Assembly (NCBI GenBank): GCA_015680685.1
Contig: MNCI01024892.1
Coordinates: 481,562-545,561, forward strand
Origin: Gnetum montanum
Lineage: Eukaryota > Streptophyta > Gnetopsida > Gnetales > Gnetaceae
Direction of reading: 5' to 3'
Length of the DNA: 64,000 nt
Part shown: piece by piece, positions 11,424 to 21,859 of the stretch
Position numbering within the stretch: position 1 is the stretch's first letter
How the letters are laid out: the number at the start of each line of letters is the position of its first letter
Notes under the pieces: generated by a model
What the model was told of the DNA's origin: nothing
The model's input: the letters and a program-made list of their open reading frames with translations, nothing else
Databases searched by the model: none
Translations under genes and position numbers: made by a program

Positions 11424-11630
11424 GAAGCCACCAACCTTCAGGCATGGGTGCATGTCTTTCCAGTGGAACCCCCTAGAATAGCATTGAGTTCCATTATTGA
11501 GTGCCTTTATCATAACTCTTACTTACATTTTTTGTTAGATCTACAAGGATCTTAGTACAACCAAGCTACATGATAGCACATACAGATGTCACCAAAGAGA
11601 ATCCACAAATCCCCTTGATGTCACACCCTT
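11424..11630 (-). other. Conserved spacer boxes M1 and M2 of element C
   Basis: M1 (complement of 11596-11630) reads GTGACATCAAGGGGATTTG followed by TGGATTC. M2 (complement of 11424-11468) is a small hairpin, AGACATG...CATGCCT, followed by GAAGGTTGG. Both recur in the same order in D, E, F, G and H. The rest of 11220-11974 is AT-rich, non-coding spacer. Confidence 0.65.
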
Positions 11631-11974
11631 GTTATTCCCTCTTAGTTTGTCATTCTTCACTCTGGGCATAATGAGTACGAAGTTACTTTAAGTTTTACTG
11701 ATAACAAGAATATTATCATACTTAGAGTAGAACCTCTTATTAATAGAATGGATGGGTGGATGTTGTGGGCTCACTATCCAAATAATTGGTCACTTGTGAC
11801 TTGATAGCATAGAAAAACACCTCAACTAACTGGTCACATGAGTATTTAATTTATAGATGAGATTACCCTTAAAAAGATAAAATAAAAAATTGAAAAATGA
11901 AAAGTTAGAAAAAAATTGAAAAACAAAAAATTATAAGACCAAAGAAAAGGAAAAATATTTACTAATTTTTCTTG

Positions 11975-14343
11975 TTAGAATGAGGGGTATCCCCCATGAC
12001 TAAACCTTTGATCATGGTGAGAATTGATAAATGGAAAGTTTGGATCCATGCATGTTGGAAATATTGGGATTCGGTCATATCCAAACCACTGGGTGTCTTT
12101 TGGTGTGGTGGTAGGAATGTACCAAAATTGGGGTTCACACACTTGATTTAAGTAGGCATAGTGGGGAAGATTATAAGATGTGGTCATGTGATAAGAAGCT
12201 GACCCACTATGGCACCTTGTGACCATAAGACAGTATGCAAGGATCGATATGTCTCTTCATGTTGTTAGATTCATTGGGCCGTGTGGTTGTTGGAGTGTTA
12301 ATTTGTGGCCCAGAGAAGGTAACAGGGGATGTTGAGTTTAAAGAAGAAGGTGCATAACAGTGTTGGGCTTGTGCTGAGTTGGAGGATGCATTGGTTTTAG
12401 AATCATGTTGTCTCTTTCTACAACCATGCCTAAAGAAAAGATGCTTTTGACGTTGTGGAGGACTCCCATTGTTGTCAACAGTAACAACACAAGTAATGTT
12501 CATTAGTTGGTGTTATGGTACAAACCTTCTAATACTACTGGTGACGATGTAGAAGGAGGTGAAGGATGAGAATGTTGAGAGTAAGGAGAAGGATAAGGAA
12601 CATGAGGTGGTAATCCCATATGCAAGGACATGGGTTGGTGATATCTGGGAGAATGATAATAACACGGTGAAGTAGAGGATGTTGATTTAGTTGGAGAAAT
12701 AGTGTGTTGAACATAATAAGCACTTGGTTTCAGGTGATACGAATGGTGTGGCCAATTTGGCGATGGCTTCCCCCACGACTGGGAGTTTTGCCACTACAGT
12801 TGAACATGATACTTTTGTACAAAATATGGATGTAACATTCTTCCCCAATGCCCATGTAGATGTGAGAAGATTGGGCATTGGCCTTTGGGATGATCATACA
12901 GGCAAACATCACATTGATACTTATGATTTGTAGTTGAGCCCCTATCCTTATTTTCTTCAGCCCTTCGTTCTGATTGTCAAATGGTGTTTTGTCATATTTC
13001 TAGGTTTGGTATCCTCTATTTGTTCTAGTTGCTAGGGTTATCTTGTGTGGTTTTCCCTATACCAATGTTTGCATATTCTCCACATTTTTCATGTATCCAC
13101 TACATCATCTTATTTATCTTTACCTTGATTTGATCTAGTGATTTTAGTATTGGCAAAGATGGAGATGGCTCCACCTCCTCGAGGTGAGTTGATTTCTCCT
13201 CTTCATGATTATGGACCTTTGTTACTTTAAGAGGTTGGTCCTGTTGAGATTTTCAACATTCTCCTATTTGGCTATTTCTCCTTCTTCTTTTGCTACCCAC
13301 TTAATAAGCTCTTGGAATTTGTGGATTCGTAGTTCATATAGTTGTCCTGGGACATACATCCCTAGGGTCTTCCTCATGTCATTATGAAGCCCATCCATGA
13401 TGTGACACATTAGCCTTTCCTTGGAGAATCCATGGCTTGGGCATTTGTTTAATAGCAAGTAATATCTTTCTAAGGCCATGTCCAAGGGTTCATGTTGCCC
13501 TTGTTTCCACTCTTGGATTTGTCTCCTCAAGGATAACACTCTTGCATAGGTTTGATATCTTTCATTAAAGAGTTTCACCATTGTAGGCCAATGGTGAATT
13601 GAATTTGGTGTTAAAGACCTATACCATACTTTTGCTTGGCCAACGAGTGTTATAGGAAAGAGCTTAAGTCTTTTCCACCCATTCTCAATGTTACTCCATA
13701 TATAGGCATCATACAAGGCTTTTAAATGATGTTGTGGATCTAAATCATAGCCTCCTAAGAACTTAGAAAAGTTGTTTAAATCAAGCCTAGGTAGACGGCT
13801 TTCCCTATGATGCCTACAGGATATTTCAATGGCCTCTACTATACACATTAGGCTCTTAGTGGCCAGCAAGGGTTCATTGTCACTAAATAGGTTGTGAGTT
13901 CATGAATTGGAAGGATGTTGTCTATATTCATGTTGGCATTCCTGATTTTGTCCGTGGGTTTAATTTTTATTTCCTTGTTGACCCCTTAAGGCATAGTCAT
14001 TCGCATCATGCCCTGACATTGAAAGAGTAGAGGAAGAGGAGAAATTGGAAGACTCTTCATGAATTTTGTAAGTCCCCCAATCATCTCTGAATGTACTCTT
14101 GCTACCCATTGAGAAGGTCCTAGGCCTTAAGGGCCCCCTCATTCTAGGAGATGTCCCATCTTCACTAAAGGTGTCTGAGTTGGATGACAAAAGTCCTTGA
14201 GTATCGTTGGGATGTCTATGAACATATGAAACTCCTACACAAGATTGAGTACTCTAAACTTCTTCTTCATCATAAATTTCATTGGTTCTCCAATGAATTG
14301 CCTCACTAGATGTTGCATTATCGTTGTCTTGTAAAAGAGACAT
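11975..14343 (-). pseudogene. gag: gag of element C (capsid-like), no protease
   Basis: It forms the virus-like particle that packages the element RNA. The start is the ATG at 14343 (MSLLQDNDNATSSE), 113 bases past the PBS. A Ser/Arg-rich segment (13960-14190) precedes the capsid core, open over 13264-13869. The core has typical retrotransposon gag landmarks: YDLDPQHHLKALYDAY, AKVWYRSL, FNERYQTYARV, LRRQIQEWKQG. A low-complexity Gln/Pro/Ser tail with PQRQKHLFF follows, and the frame ends FSHGGYPSF and TAA at 11977-11975. Frame changes around 13900 and 12900-12200 break it. Where D has a protease domain, C has only about 300 bases, then the post-protease phrase DTQWFGY, so protease was deleted. 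Confidence 0.85.
11988..12005 (-). promoter_or_regulatory. Internal PPT-like box of element C
   Basis: GTTTAGTCATGGGGGATA, almost the same as the 3' polypurine tracts of these elements, sits at the very end of gag. Confidence 0.55.
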
Positions 14344-14456
14344 TGTTGTGAATTGTGTGTGACTTAATTGAATTTAATTTCTTTGTCTGAATGATATATT
14401 GTTAATGCCTTGTTACAGTGAGCTCGTATGATATAACTAATCTAGATAACTAGCAC

Positions 14457-14477
14457 TATCCCTGGAAATGGCACCAA
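14457..14477 (-). promoter_or_regulatory. Primer-binding site of element C (tRNA-Asp)
   Basis: The complement reads TTGGTGCCATTTCCAGGGAT directly after the 5' LTR. It is complementary to the 3' end of plant tRNA-Asp (TGGCGCCGTTGCCGGGGAT in DNA) apart from C-to-T and G-to-A style changes. Confidence 0.8.
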
Positions 14478-15324
14478 TGATGAGTATCCCTACACTCAAC
14501 CATACGAATATGAGTATGTATGCACAATCTGGTCGAACTCCACAGATGGACTAGTTGTGGCACCTAAATAGTTAGACATTGAGTGTAGTTCATTGTCTTC
14601 CCACCTGGACTAGTATTGGCTTTTTCACATATGGTTTAGTCTAGAGTGAGGTGTATAATGTGGTTTCTACTACTATACTACTCCTAAGGATAATGAGAAA
14701 TAACTTAACTAAGCTAATAAGCAATAGGAAATAAGATCTAAGCTAGCCTAAGTGCGGTGAGCATCTATCCCTAATCATCCATACACATCTTGGACTTTGT
14801 GAACTATTTCTAGGATTACCAAGCACACACACTTGAAACACTACTTGATACGCTACTGGGTTACCATGTAGTTGCACTTAAATGTTCATGATTAAGACGT
14901 ACTCATTTCGTGTTAATAATAAGAATAGTAAATGATGATAAAAGAAATATCAACTAAGAAAAAAATAATAAATAATTAACAATTAAAAGCTAAGTGAATG
15001 TTGTAATGATAGAGCAATCATGATCTTTATTATCGATTGTGTGTGTGTCCAAGTACGTCACACTCGAACAAATGTTTAATACAATTACAAGCATCACACT
15101 ACGAGCATGCACTTGGGAAAAGAACTAAAAACTAACTAAAAACTGACAAAAAGACTTAAGACTCCTAATTCTTCTAATGCCTCCTCCCCATGCACCTGAG
15201 TGCTATATTTATAGGCTAACACAGGAATCACAATATCGTGTATATGATATTGTACCCAGGCTATGATATCATGTACTTGATATCGTGTACTCGATATCAA
15301 GGCCTAGCAAATCGCGATTCATCA
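14478..15324 (-). repeat. 5' LTR of element C
   Basis: 847 bp, TGATGAATCGCG...TACTCATCA in element sense. It has the same structure as the left copy, with GATATC motifs at about 15235-15300 and the TATA box at about 15210. Confidence 0.9.
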
Positions 15325-15329
15325 ATCTT

Positions 15330-15674
15330 GATCTTATTATCATTCATAAAATGTGTCCAAATATAATGTTACAAAAATAAGATGTTGTATAATTGACTCA
15401 AATCAACGATGTGGGCACTCACTAACTATATGCTAAAATTACAAAACAAAACTACAAGAGTTTAGCCATACTATTGGCCAAATGATATCAAATACGCGAT
15501 AGATGCTTGCATATTTATAAGTAGATATGGAGATTACATCAATGCATATGCATCGATGCAACTATGATGTAGCAAATGTGATATATTAACCATCTGAGAT
15601 GCATTGACATAGATGCGATGTAGCATTTGGGATGTCATAGTTGACTGATACATTTAACAAACAATGTTTTATCA
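15330..15674 (-). repeat. 3' LTR of element H, second part (U3)
   Basis: This is the continuation after C. It holds a TATA-like box (complement of 15508-15520). Its U3 array is of another type than D's: GATGCATCGATGCA, GATGCGATGTAGCA and similar units at 15535-15640. The end TTTATCA joins, across element D, to H's PPT at 26331. Confidence 0.75.
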
Positions 15675-15678
15675 TACT

Positions 15679-16588
15679 TGATGAGTGGTGAAGTATCCAA
15701 CACCCAACCATACAAGATACGAGTGTTCACACATGATCTCGGTTAGATTTTGTAGACAAGGAAATGTGATTATGCAAGTAATTGATTAGAGTTCATGATC
15801 ATTGTCTTCCCACATTAGCTAGTAAAGCTGAGGCATACGGTTTAACTTACAATGAGGTATATGATAGATGATGTTGTGTTGGCCATGATTCTCCTAGAAA
15901 ACATAAGGTAAGAGTAAAGGTTTCTAAATCTAAGTAATGGTAAATGAATCTAATCTAGCCTAGGCAATGAGCATTTAGTCTTGACCTTCCGTTCACACCT
16001 TGGACTTCATGTAACTACTACTGGAATTACCAAGTACCTCACAATTGGGCATATCAAGTGATGGTACTACTGGGTTACCAAGTAGTTACACTTAAGTGTT
16101 CAACATAGGCGTATTCATTCTTCTTAACAAAAATAATAGTAAAATGCATTGAAAGTAAATTAGTAATTAATGAAAAAAATAATCATTAAGCTAAGAGAAA
16201 ATAGGAAAATGATTCTAAGTGTAAGTAATAAATACTAAGTGATCTTAAAATGATGTAGAATAATCTTGATCTTTATTTCCATGCATGAAATGTGTTCAAG
16301 TATATTCCACTTAAATAAAGACTTCGTCCAATTACTAAACATCACACTATGGGCACACACTCCTAAGTGCTAAGTGCTAAAATTGAGAAAAAAATTGATG
16401 TAATTTTGCTAAGGTTGAAATGAAACTATGTGTGGACGGTGCACCTAAGTGTTGTATTTATAGGCCTACACATGTTCACGATATCAGATATGTGACATTG
16501 TATCTTGTACCTTGTTATCAGGGATCAGATATTTCAGCTTTGATATCATATACATGATATTGTGGTTGAGAAAAAATTCAATTTATCA
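15679..16588 (-). repeat. 3' LTR of element D
   Basis: 910 bp. U3 holds GATATC/CAATATT-type motifs (about 16480-16565) and the TATA box is TATAAATACAAC (complement of about 16453-16464). The PPT, TAGTCATGGGGGTA in complement, is at 16589-16602. Confidence 0.88.
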
Positions 16589-16793
16589 TACCCCCATGAC
16601 TACCTGATAACTTGTGTTTAAGTTAAAAAAAATAAGGATGGAGTTTCTTACAAAATTGGGAGGTAGATTTACATGACATTGACTCTTATATACATAACTC
16701 TCTAATGTCGTAGTGGATTTTACAAACATGACACATTTTATGACATGACATCTTTACAAAAAGAACAAAAAATTAGTGAAGTTAGATGTATCT

Positions 16794-19725
16794 TTAAGTG
16801 GGTCCAAGTGGTGATGGCTCTTCCATTAGTTGCTTCTCCTTATCATCATGCTTATGAAATCTATATCTATTTAGGAATGCTTGAAGCTTTTCTTCTTTTG
16901 TTCTAGGATCATGAACTATCTTTGTTGATGAATCAATGTCTGATGGAATTAGCATGTTCCATGGGCATGGTAGCTATGGAAACATTTGGTCTGCTTTGAT
17001 ATACCAAGCTATAAATTTCCTCCTTTCTTCCTTAAATGCTCTAGCCTTTTCTCTTAATTCATGATAGTCTAATAGTCTTTTGGCCAAGTTTGCTGCTACA
17101 TCATTTTGCCCATGGTAGCTAACCTTTACTACTTCTAGTTTTGAGTTTGCTACTTGGAGTTTCTACAAAGCATCTTTCCAATCAACAAAATATTTCTCAT
17201 ATAAGCATAAGTGACTGCTACTTGCTATTCTAGATCATTTCTAGGCCTACTTGTTGTTAACATGGCCAAGTTAGCATACTNGAAGACTATTAGACTATCA
17301 TGAATTAAGAGAAAAGGCTAGAGCATTTAAGGAAGAAAGGAGGAAATTTATAGCTTGGTATATCAAAGCAGACCAAATGTTTCCATNCACAAAATCTTTC
17401 TCATATAAGCATAAGTGACTGCTACTTGCTATTCTAGCTCATTTCTAGGCCTACTTGTTGTTAACATGGCCAAGTTAGCATACTAAAGATTAGCTAACCC
17501 CATGTACTTTTTGAAGTCCTTAATCTATAGGTCTTTATTTTTCACTTCTGCCTAGTGGACAAGGGCATAACTATCCAGGATGGATTGTAAGTTAGGATTC
17601 TGCACTAATATGGAACCAATTTTGGCCTTTTCCATATGGATTTTTTCTCATTGATTTATTTGTACATGCCCACTTGGTTTTGGAAGTGTTCCTCGAGCTT
17701 TTCATGTTTCTTTGTCTTGTTTTGCCATGCATTGATTTCAATGGTTGACTTGTTTTGAATGGCGTGTACCTTCTTCATAGAGAGGGTTCTATTTTCTCTT
17801 GTGAGGCAACTCATATCCTAGTTGACCCTCACCAGTTGTTCTCTTAACTAGTGGATGCTCTCTTCTAGGATGTTTTTTTGCTTCTCCATAGTGGTCAACC
17901 TCAGGTTGTCAGCAACAAGTTGCTTATTTTCTTCTTGAACTATGATAAATGCCTTCACATGTGCATATGTCTATGCTTCAGCTACATAGGCATTTCATAT
18001 CACTTTCTCTTTCTCATCTATAAGTTGTTTATTTTTCTTAATCAATCTACTGATCTACTCTATTTTGAATTGCTTAATTTGGTCAAGTGCAACAAAATGT
18101 GTGGGATTTCTACTTTTAGCTCTTAGGGCTCCGAGATCTTCTTGTAGTTTCAGAACTTTTGCTTTCGCATGCCTTGGCTTGGTCTCTACCATGAAAGTTT
18201 TCCTTTAGTAGTTATGAGTTTAGCTTGTACTATATTGACATCATTGGGAATGTCAAAAAGTGTTGTCATTACTTATCCTATTTGTAGTAGCCTCTCAAGT
18301 ACATCCTCATGATCAGTAGGAGTAATTGAGATTTCAGCTAACATTTGAGCATCTCTAGCTCTAGTTAGATTCGTTGGTGGTACAACAAGTACTTTGAAGA
18401 ATTTTTTAATATGATTAGTGATCAACTTTGCTTCTCCTACTGCTACATTACCACAATTATGGCTCTTTCTCCAGTATCTAGCACCACTTGGAATGATGTA
18501 GCATTCCCAGAGATTTGTTGTGACCATACCTCTCCTCCTAACTACAATGAAATTTATCCATTTATTGGATTAGTTGAAACTATGGGTTTGATGGCACTAT
18601 CAATAACTCTATAAATATTGGCCTCTTCTTTGGTTCCTTAGTTGATTCTCTCTACAATATGCTACAGATGGCTCATTGAAAGTCTATAGACTTGTAGTGA
18701 TAGTAGTGGGAATTTTTGTTCTTGCTGCCCTTGTTACTGCTGCTATTGGTTGTTGGGCCCTACTTGCTCTTGTTGTTACTCCTATTGTTGCTCTTGTTCC
18801 TTATTATGATCCTTCTTTGGTGATGCTGGTTTGAGCAACTTAGCATATGAACCATTTTGGGCTCTCTTTGGAACATCATTGGTATATCCTATGATTCCAA
18901 CTCACTTGCATAGCTTCCTGATAAGGCAAGGAAGTGGAAGTGTTGGCTTTCCTACCTTTCTTTCTTTGAATCACCTTTGTATTTTTATGAAATAAAGTTG
19001 TGCAAGGTTGACATTGTGCATGCCCATTAGAATTACACTTCCCCTAGCTACATAAGTTGATAATCGATTAAGTCCTTTTGTTGGAAATAGATGATAAGTG
19101 CCAATTTTAAAGTTTATTCTCTACTCCAAAGTTAGTTAATTGCAATGTTTTTCTTCTTTTCCATCAGCTTATTTTAGCCATAACTTTCTAGTTTTAAGAT
19201 TAGATCAAGTGGACAGATGTGCTACATGTGCCCCTTTGTTGGGTATGTTCAAAGCTTCTATAATTTCCTTGATTGATAATGACACTAAGACTTCTCCAAT
19301 GTTGACAGTAGTACCCTTTTCCTTGTTATGCCAAAATTGGTAAGTTTCTCCAAGGTACCATTCACCATTTTGTGACAATATGGGTCATAGCAAGGACACT
19401 TGGAGTTGTGTCCATATCACTTCATTTCCTGGTATGGACTGAAGTTCATTTCCATGGTCACCGTGGTCAGGATGGATCTTTCTTAAATTACTTGGAGGCA
19501 ACCTTGTGATAACATGAGGTGTTGTCCTTTCACTTGTGGTTCATTTGCCTCTCCTTAGGTTGATTGTCCTGTGGTAGGCATTTCTTGATGAATGCTAAAT
19601 GATTGGGCTTCCTGCTCCTTGCATTCTAGTTCTTGTCCTCCATTTTGGCCTCTACCTTGACCTCTTGGTCTTTTGCTTACTCCTTGTAAATGTCCTTCTT
19701 ATGCTTCTCTTCTTCTTGGGACCAT
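16794..19725 (-). pseudogene. aORF of element D, degenerate
   Basis: It is homologous to the aORFs of C, F and A. The main exon begins after GATTGCAG (acceptor AG at 19727-19726), with a CTTACTAAT branch site about 25 bases earlier. DCRWSQEEEKHKKD opens the frame seen in C and E. The N-terminal domain lies at about 19500-18880 and the coiled-coil region at about 18350-16950. The tail ends SPLGPT with TAA at 16796-16794. Many stops are present. An assembly artefact at 17281-17484 duplicates part of it. Confidence 0.7.
17281..17484. other. Probable misassembly: N-flanked inverted and direct duplicate
   Basis: Between N at 17281 and N at 17387 lies an inverted copy of 16976-17079 (104 bases, no difference seen). 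After the second N, 17389-17484 repeats 17187-17280 in direct orientation with only a few differences. Such perfection is out of keeping with the decay of the element, so an assembly join is likelier than biology. Confidence 0.75.
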
Positions 19726-20009
19726 CTGCAATCATTAAGGAATTAGAATTAGTAAGGTTTTTCCATGTATTCTTGATGATTTCATACCTTACTCATACCT
19801 TAGTTTCATTAGGTTCTTAGTTACTAAGATTGCAAAGTTAGAAAAATTTTCAAAATGTTACCCCATAGGTGTTAATCTCTTGAGAACTCTTCACAATTGC
19901 TCACTTTATCCCTATGTATGATGGCTATTGGTCCTTAAGATCATTAATTGAGTGTTTTGGCTTTAGTCTATTTGATTATTCTTTAAAAATTTCAATTATC
20001 TCTTCATTT

Positions 20010-20096
20010 TTATCCTTAAAGTACCTTTCAGGCATTAGAATGTTTCAAAAATATGGCTTACATTTTCCTCACTAACACCCCCCACAACTAAGTTGA
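20010..20096 (-). other. Leader / candidate first exon of the element D aORF, with PPT-like box
   Basis: On the minus strand CAACTTAGTTGTGGGGGGTG (20090-20071) repeats the PPT motif. The following codons (VSEENVSHIFETF, KGTLR) align loosely with the first exons of C and E. The donor position has decayed to AGGATAAA. The stretch 19745-20010 would be intron. Confidence 0.4.
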
Positions 20097-20239
20097 GCAC
20101 TCTATGGTCAAATAGGTTCAAAAAGCATGAAAATTAGAGTGATATTAATCAAGTTATTGCTTGGGAAAGCTAGGAGGTCAAAGCTCAAATTGGAAAAGAA
20201 AATTCGAAAAATCTCCCTTTATGCAAATGAAAAATAATG

Positions 20240-20365
20240 AAAAAATTTTATAAGTCCTTGTGTATATATAGATTTTATGGGACTTGATGTCAAGTACCTA
20301 ACATCAAGGATCTGATATCAGTGCAGACCTAATATTGGCGACCCAATATTGGAGCCCAAGAAAAT
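20240..20365 (-). promoter_or_regulatory. Internal promoter of the element D aORF
   Basis: The TATA box CTATATATACA lies at the complement of 20272-20282. Upstream on the minus strand are GGGCTCCAATATTGGG, CCAATATTAGG and GATATCAGATCC. The first is almost the same as GGCTCCAATATTAG in D's own LTR U3 (26277-26290). Confidence 0.6.
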
Positions 20366-20654
20366 GCATTTTTCATAAGAATCGGATGGAAAACATTGAT
20401 TCCTTTGGATATCTGGAAGGGTTTAAGGTAGCTTAGAGGGTTTAGATGATGAAAATATGCTTATTTTTGTCAAAAATCTATCATTTGAAGTTTATAGAGA
20501 AGGAATCTCAGGCTACAAAAGTTCATAAGTTGGGTAAGAAGGGTAATGAATTCATATTTGTAGAACAAAGAGTGTAAGTGATATGCAAAGTGTTTATTGA
20601 TATTTGGAAGGTTCAAGATGATGTAGAATTACTTGGTAGATATAAGATACAATA

Positions 20655-20711
20655 GTTATACAAGTGGGACCTCCCTAAAGTAGGCTTTAGACCTTAACAC
20701 CCTTGTATAAC
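20655..20711 (-). other. 57-nt covarying hairpin (module M3) in element D
   Basis: GTTATACAAG pairs perfectly with CTTGTATAAC (10 bp). GG/CC extends the stem past a bulged A. An inner CTAAA...TTTAG hairpin is possible. The conserved core is CCTACTTTAGGGAGGTCCCA. Confidence 0.65.
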
Positions 20712-21132
20712 CACACTTAGAAGTGTCCTTAGGCACTTAAGAAGTTCAAAGTAACACATATCTTTTTGGCAAAACACATTTGTTAATACCACCAATTTGT
20801 AAAAATAACACTATGTTATATGAAATCATAAGTTATGACTATTCAAATAATGAGATGAAATGGGATTAGAAGGAATTGAAGAAATCAGGACATGAGGTGT
20901 CTTACCATCAACATAACAAATTCTTGTGTTTCATTAGTCATTAAAGTAATCATTAGTCTTTCTGTCCAAGATTCAAACCAAGTCCAGACCACATTCTAAT
21001 GACATTGCATCGTTTCATCTCTTGGAGCTACAATCGTAAGACTAGTAATGTTACAAAGGGTATTATCACTTAGCATATTGTTGAAGGGAGGAGTTTTATT
21101 TATGGCACTTTATTTTTATGTTTATATTTCTG

Positions 21133-21366
21133 AGAAGCCGCCTACCTTTAGGCATGAGTAACATGCCTTTCTAGTAGGACCCTCAAAAATTTATTCTGTG
21201 CTCTTTTATTTTTTAACTTTGTCAACCTTTGAAGATAGCACTTATTTAACTCTTACTCCAATTTTTTGTTAAATCTACAAGGATATAATACACCCTTGAT
21301 AACATAATAGAACTCACCATAATAATTCGAAAAGAATCCACAAGTCCCCTTAATGTCACACCCTTT
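21133..21366 (-). other. Conserved spacer boxes M1 and M2 of element D
   Basis: M2 (21133-21180) contains a perfect 7-bp stem, AGGCATG / CATGCCT, with a 5-nt loop. M1 (21331-21366) reads TGACATTAAGGGGACTTGTG in element sense. The remainder of 20712-21840 is AT-rich spacer. A phenylalanine-rich ORF at 21602-21853 is only low-complexity A-rich sequence. Confidence 0.6.
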
Positions 21367-21840
21367 ACATTTCCACTTAGTTCTTTAATTTTTTGTCCAT
21401 GCATAATGATCATAAGTTTATTCTAAGTTGTATTATAGAAAAGAATATCATTATGGCCATGGTAAGAACCTTTTATTAATAGAATGAATGGATGGATGAT
21501 GTGGGCTCATTGTTTAAATAATTAGTCCCTTATGACTTGATCACATGGAGAAATCTTCACCTTATTGGACTACATCTTGCCTTTATGTTTAATGTGTCTT
21601 ATTAGTAATCAAAATTATTTACAAAGTTTTGAAAAAAACATATAAAAGAAATGAAAAGGATAGTAAAAATTATGAAAAAGTGTAAAGAATTGAAAAATGT
21701 AAAAGAATATGAAAAATTGAAGAAATGGAAACGTATAAAAGAATAAGAAAATGTCAAAGAATGTGAAAAATAAAAAGAATTGTAAAACAAAAAAAAAAAA
21801 ATCAAAAAATCACTTATTAATTCCAAAATTAAAGTAAAGT

Positions 21841-21859
21841 ATCTCCCCCACAACTAAAC
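21841..21859 (-). promoter_or_regulatory. Internal PPT-like box of element D
   Basis: GTTTAGTTGTGGGGGAGAT in element sense follows the gag-protease region, as in F. Confidence 0.55.

Larger units (their letters stand above)
5392..15324 (-). mobile_element. Element C, full-length non-autonomous Ty3/gypsy element (gag + aORF, no pol)
   Basis: Two LTRs of 844 and 847 bp bound it, and a perfect 5-bp target duplication ATCTT lies at 5387-5391 and 15325-15329. Read on the minus strand the order is: 5' LTR, tRNA-Asp PBS, gag, PPT-like box, structured spacer, internal promoter, aORF, PPT, 3' LTR. No protease, reverse transcriptase, RNase H or integrase is present, and the gag C-terminus runs straight into the spacer. 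It would need enzymes in trans, plausibly from relatives like F or G. A solo LTR is nested at 10467-11219. Its gag core and aORF N-domain are the longest intact reading frames of the window. Confidence 0.9.

Noticed and set aside
12724-12933. Plus-strand ORF of 69 codons
   Set aside because: Shadow of the minus-strand gag tail of element C.
21602-21853. Phe-rich 83-codon ORF with membrane-like composition
   Set aside because: Translation of an A-rich non-coding spacer; no homologue in the sister elements.
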